Below are positions 60,019-64,000 of a stretch of DNA of 64,000 nucleotides, piece by piece (the first letter of the stretch is position 1; the number at the start of each line of letters is the position of its first letter). This DNA comes from Schistosoma mansoni. Taxonomy: Eukaryota; Platyhelminthes; Trematoda; Strigeidida; Schistosomatidae. Under the pieces are notes generated by a model, which ran no database searches, had not been told where the DNA came from, and worked only from the letters and a program-made list of their open reading frames with translations. The stretch lies in NCBI RefSeq assembly GCF_000237925.1, contig NC_031502.1, positions 45,582,215 through 45,646,214 of the forward strand. Reading direction: 5' to 3'. The position numbers were made by a program, and so were the translations under genes.

Positions 60019-63000
60019 CTACGTGCAATATTCGTTGAGATGTTCTGGAAATCTTACTCGTCTTCCAGAACGCGTTGTTTTAGGTTTATCTATCGACGTT
60101 GACGAAGTATCAAGTTGTGTGTCGGCTGTCGTGTAGGGTACTACGAGTGTAGTAGCTGTGTCGTTTGCTTGTATCGAAGGAAAATCGACGTAGCTTGGGT
60201 TTCCTTTTAAGTACGCTACTTTGAGTCGATCGATACTGATGCTATCGTTCGTACCGTTCTTATCGACTACATAGTACTTAGGTTCGCGTTGAAGAACTTT
60301 GAAGGGTCCTTCGTATGCTGATTCGAGGGGTCGTCGATGTGAGTCTCGACGAACGAAGACGTGTGTACTATGTCGTAATTCGGGTTGAACGAAAACATCA
60401 GTTGATTGAGGTCGAGTGTGAGCAGGTTTAACTGAACGCATAGCGTTTGTAAGCCTACTCGTGTAAGAGTTTAGATCCATGTTCAATGAAGAAGCTGAAG
60501 GATCCACGAATCCGCCTGGGAGTCGGAGTGTCGTTCCGTAAACGAGTTGAGATTCGGTGTATCCAATGTCAGCTTTCACTGCATTGCGGATACCTAGCAA
60601 GACGAGTGGAAGAGCGTCTGTCCACTGTGAAACGTTTGAAGCCGATAATGAAGCTTTTAATTGTCAATGAAAACGTTCTACCAACCCGTTTGCTTGTGGG
60701 TGGTAGGCGGTCGTTCGGAAGCGAGTGATTCCTAATAGTGAGGTCAGACAACAGAAAAGTCCAGATTCGAACTGGCGTCCGCGGTCTGTGGTGATCGTGG
60801 AAGGGCAGCCGGAATTCGCTACCCATCGTTCGACGAAAGCGCGAGTCACTGTTTCAGCAGTAATGTCCTTAATCGGTACTGCTTCTGGCCATCGAGTAAA
60901 ACGGTCTACGCATGTTAAGAGATAAGAGTATCCGTTTGAATCGAGTAAGGGTCCTACCAAATCTAGATGAACGTGGTCGAAACGAGCGTCAGGGGTTTTA
61001 AAAGAGCCTAAGGGGCGTTTGTTGTGTCGTATGACCTTAGCTTTCTGACAGCTTGCACAGGAGCGTGCCCACTCCCTCACGTCTTTATTCATGCCAGGCC
61101 AGCAAAACTGTTCGGCTATAAGCTTGACTTTTGCACGGGCACCTGGATGAGAAAGATTGTGCAACGTATTGAAGACGTTGCGTCGATAATATTTTGGTAC
61201 TATTGGACGATCCCTACCTGTAGATGTATCACACAGTAAGGTTTCCTTACCTGTTCCCATCTGCTTAATACTTAGTTTAAGAGTTGTCGAGGATAACTCA
61301 TGCTGAAGATCAATGTCTTCTTTTTGAAGCTGAGCGAGTTTAAAAAGGTCGATTCCTTGGAAACCGTTCAAGGAACTTATTCGAGACAAGGCGTCTGCGA
61401 CTACGTTGTTTGCCCCAGAAATGTGATGTATGTCTGAAGTAAACTGCGAAATGTAGTCGAGTTGTCGAGACTCTCGCGGTGAGTACTTGTCTGAAGATGA
61501 ACTTAAAGAGAAGGTAAGAGGTTTGTGATCGGTAAAAAGTGTGAATTCTCTTCCTTCGATGGAATGTTGGAAATGCCGTACAACACAATAGATAGCTATG
61601 AGTTCCCTACCGAACATGCTGTACCTAGATTCCGCGTCTAGCAACCGTCTCGAGAAAAATCCTAAAGGTTGCCACGAGTTGTTAACCCATTGTTGTAAGA
61701 CTACTCCGATTGCTGAGTCGGATGCGTCTACGGCGATACTAATGGGCGCTTGAGTGTCCTGATGCGCAAGCAGGGTTGCCTTAGCGATGTGTTCCTTAAC
61801 TGTGGAGAATGCTTTACGAGCTGTGTCGCCTAAACCAATTGACTTTGCATTTCCACGAAGCTGGTCGGTTAACGGTTTCATAAGGGATGCACATTTAGGT
61901 ATGAACCGTCTGTAGAAACTTACAAGTCCGTTAAAAGTTCGCAACTGTTTGATCGTGGTCGGTTCTGGGTAATCCAGAATGGCCGCCACTTTGCTTCTAA
62001 AGGGTGGGATGCCTTGAGCATCAATAGTGTGTCCTAAGAAGTCTATGGAGTTGGTTCCGATTTGGCATTTCTAAATGTTGACAGTAATGACATGCCTTTG
62101 GAGTCGATCGAAAACAATGTCCAGATGCTTGAGATGCGATTCTCTGTCCGGACTTGCTATTAGACAGTCATCAACATACGCATGTACGAAGTTGAGACCT
62201 CAGAAGACGTCGTCTATAAACCTTTGGAAGGTTTGAGCCACATTTCTTAAACCAAAAGGCATTCGCAAGAATTCGTAAAGGCCGAAAGGAGTGATGATGG
62301 CGGTTTTAGGAGTGTCGTCGGTTGCCATCGGTATTTGGTTATAAGCCTTAACTAAGTCGATTTTCGAAAAGACAGTTGTACCTTTCAAGGTAGCTGTCAA
62401 GTCGTGAATATGAGGCAACGGGTAACGATCGGGAATGGTTTTAGCATTCAGACGCCGATAATCACCAGTTGGCCGCCAATCGTTGCTGTCCTTTTTAGGG
62501 ACCATGTGCAATGGGGATGACCATGGACTATTTGATGGTCGAATTATCCCTAAGTCTATCATATGGTCGAATTCGTTTTTAGCTAACCTAAGCTTTTCGG
62601 GAGCGAGTCGGCGGGCTTTCGAGAATACAGGTGGTCCTGTAGTCGAGATGTGATGTGTAACATTGCTGGTTACACACGGCACTTTCGGTTGCGGTTGATA
62701 TATCCCGGAGTATTTGTCCAGTAATGATTGATACAGGGGGTATATGGTGTGCTTGATTGTGACTGGGGATAACCTGCAACCAGAAAAAGGAGTTACGCAA
62801 ACGGATAACTTAGTGTTTCCGTCTATTAACTTTCGAGAGCGAGTGTCGATTAGTAGATTGTGGTATTGTAACGGGTCTATACCAATGATTGGCATAGAGA
62901 CATCTGCAACAACAAAAATCCAGTGTATGGGTTTGCGTAAACCCACGTTAAGGTAGACATACCTTTTACCGTAAGTAGCGATCGGCTTTCCGTTTGCCGC

Positions 63001-63102
63001 CTGTAAACTTAAAACAGACTCGTGAAGTCTGTCGTCTGGATTTGCTGGAAGAACGCTAACTTCTGCGCCGGTGTCGACGAGGTAGCGAACTTTTGTAGTC
63101 AC
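60019..63102 (-). other. Gypsy pol region: protease, RT, RNase H, integrase
   Basis: Visible family blocks on the minus strand are the protease [14 protein letters not shown] near 63080 and RT blocks [19 protein letters not shown] and [15 protein letters not shown]. Then come the RNase H-type ISIAVDASDSAIGVVLQQW and FTLFTDHKPLTF, the integrase zinc region with CASCQKAK, and the catalytic-core blocks HLDLVGPL and FTTDRGRQFES-like. Last is an integrase C-terminal region with RDSHRRPLESAYEGPFKVL. The order PR-RT-RH-IN is that of Ty3/Gypsy, not Copia. Confidence 0.88.
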
Positions 63103-63159
63103 ATCCGTGACATATAAGAGGCTGCTGTGTTCGCCGGCTACGGTTGTCGTTAACGCGTG

Positions 63160-63949
63160 CCGGCTGGGAAGTTTCCCGAAATCTTATTCGTGTCATTCGA
63201 TTTTGAGGTCGGATAATTGCAGGGTTTCCTGCAATTTCTGGAAGACTTACCGTACTGGTTATGATACCAGCACCAGTCGCCTACGTGAGACACTTCTACG
63301 CGGGGTTTTTGACTGACTACGGTCACTACGAACTCTAAGATATCGTGTAAGCGTGTGACATAGTTCAGCTATGTCAGTCGGGGTCGATTGAGGTTTCTCC
63401 TTGAAGGAAAAAACCTCGGCCTTAGATGATTTTGTGATTTCTAAGATGCAGTCGGCAGATGCAGCCAGCTCGTCTATGGCGTTGTTTTGAAGCGAGACGA
63501 GCACTGTCTGCACCTGTTGAGGTAGTTTAGACAAGAATAGTTGTCTGAATAGGCCATCATCGAAAGTTCGTTGGCCGATAACCTCTCTCATTCTTAGCAA
63601 CATGTCTGTCGCAGAACCATGTTGCAGGTCGATATTGTTAAGGAGTTGGTCTAACCGTTGTCGATCAGTTAGATCTCCGCGTTTTAACGTCGATTGTTTG
63701 AGAATTTCGTAAGGTTCCGGAACATCACTAGTAAGCATACTAGGTGTTACGTACCTGTTAAATTCGCGCGGTAATGCCTTAACTACCGCGAGGAATCATG
63801 TGCGTGGGTCCGTGATTCCGTGCATGCAAAAATCAGCTTCTGCGTAGCAGAACCAGGACTCGATATTGTCGGGCCAAAATGGCGTTAACTGAATCGAAAT
63901 AGGGTGAATAGACTTTAACTTAAAAACCTTAGGTGAGTGTTCCGTCATA
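63160..63949 (-). other. Gypsy gag region
   Basis: Starts near 63949 (MTEHSPKVFKLK...), with HPISIQLTPFWPDNIESWFC and a capsid-like helical region (LLNNIDLQHGSATDMLLRMR). It ends with the CWYH...C...PC nucleocapsid motif at about 63200-63260. Part of the element above. Confidence 0.8.
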
Positions 63950-64000
63950 GTAATATAATGAACGAAAAATGTCTAATTAAAATATATCCGGGAAAAAAAA

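Larger units (their letters stand above)
59127..64000 (-). mobile_element. Ty3/Gypsy LTR retrotransposon, CsRn1-type (Boudicca/Saci-like)
   Basis: The element reads on the minus strand and runs off the window end, so its 5' LTR is outside. Parts in order are gag (about 63949-63160), protease and reverse transcriptase, RNase H, integrase (about 63102-60019), a ~500-base A/T-rich 3' region, a polypurine tract and a 3' LTR. The gag has a zinc-knuckle-like CWYHNQYGKSSRNCRKPC, the variant typical of CsRn1-group elements. The coding region appears broken in a few places but is otherwise well preserved, so it is a fairly young fossil. Age cannot be set by LTR comparison because only one LTR is visible. 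Confidence 0.88.

Noticed and set aside
1-64000. CRISPR arrays, bacterial operons, rRNA or tRNA genes
   Set aside because: None seen. Introns, poly(A) signal, LINEs and SINEs show this is eukaryotic DNA.

Overview
The window is AT-rich and packed with repeats, and it reads as Schistosoma (blood fluke) nuclear DNA. The diagnostic pieces are SR2/RTE-type LINE copies, a CR1-type LINE, Penelope-like elements, Sm-alpha-type hammerhead-ribozyme SINEs and a CsRn1-type Ty3/Gypsy element. Two spliced host genes of the dynein-light-chain-like family, which is strongly expanded in schistosomes, also fit. The species cannot be fixed from this sequence alone.

Layout. 0.4-3.1 kb is a decayed Penelope-like element. 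4.0-6.4 kb holds an Sm-alpha-like palindromic SINE, an ATT-tailed fragment, a palindrome-headed repeat and a tRNA-headed SINE. 6.6-6.95 kb is the last exon of dynein-light-chain-like gene 1. 8.0-8.9 kb is a non-SR2 LINE 3' end. 11.7-20 kb is an accessory zone of SR2 fragments, an LTR inserted in the flank of an SR2 leader, SINEs and a rearranged SR2 copy. 20.7-21.6 kb is a Penelope-like fragment with an inverted partial copy of itself. 23.8-28.7 kb is dynein-light-chain-like gene 2 (three exons), whose introns hold a LINE fragment and a solo LTR. 30-36.9 kb is quiet apart from weak ORFs, SINEs and a third type of hammerhead-like motif. 37.25-40.8 kb is a near full-length SR2 LINE with target-site duplications, with an LTR inserted in its leader. 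41.7-46.8 kb has more Penelope, SR2 and Sm-alpha copies, including a second copy of the rearranged SR2 block. 46.9-56.6 kb is mostly unassigned, with one tentative minus-strand gene and a LINE fragment. 56.7-58.7 kb is a CR1-type LINE, then a SINE, and from 59.1 kb to the window end lies a minus-strand CsRn1-type Gypsy element.

The host content is the two dynein-light-chain-like genes, both on the plus strand with the same phase of the last intron, so they are probably old paralogues. Most of the remainder is retroelement debris. The most striking theme is self-cleaving RNA. Three different small repeat families here carry recognisable hammerhead cores: Sm-alpha, a tRNA-headed SINE with inverted ends, and an unassigned motif near 33.05 kb. 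The Penelope elements carry weaker versions. All assignments come from reading the sequence; no database search was possible.
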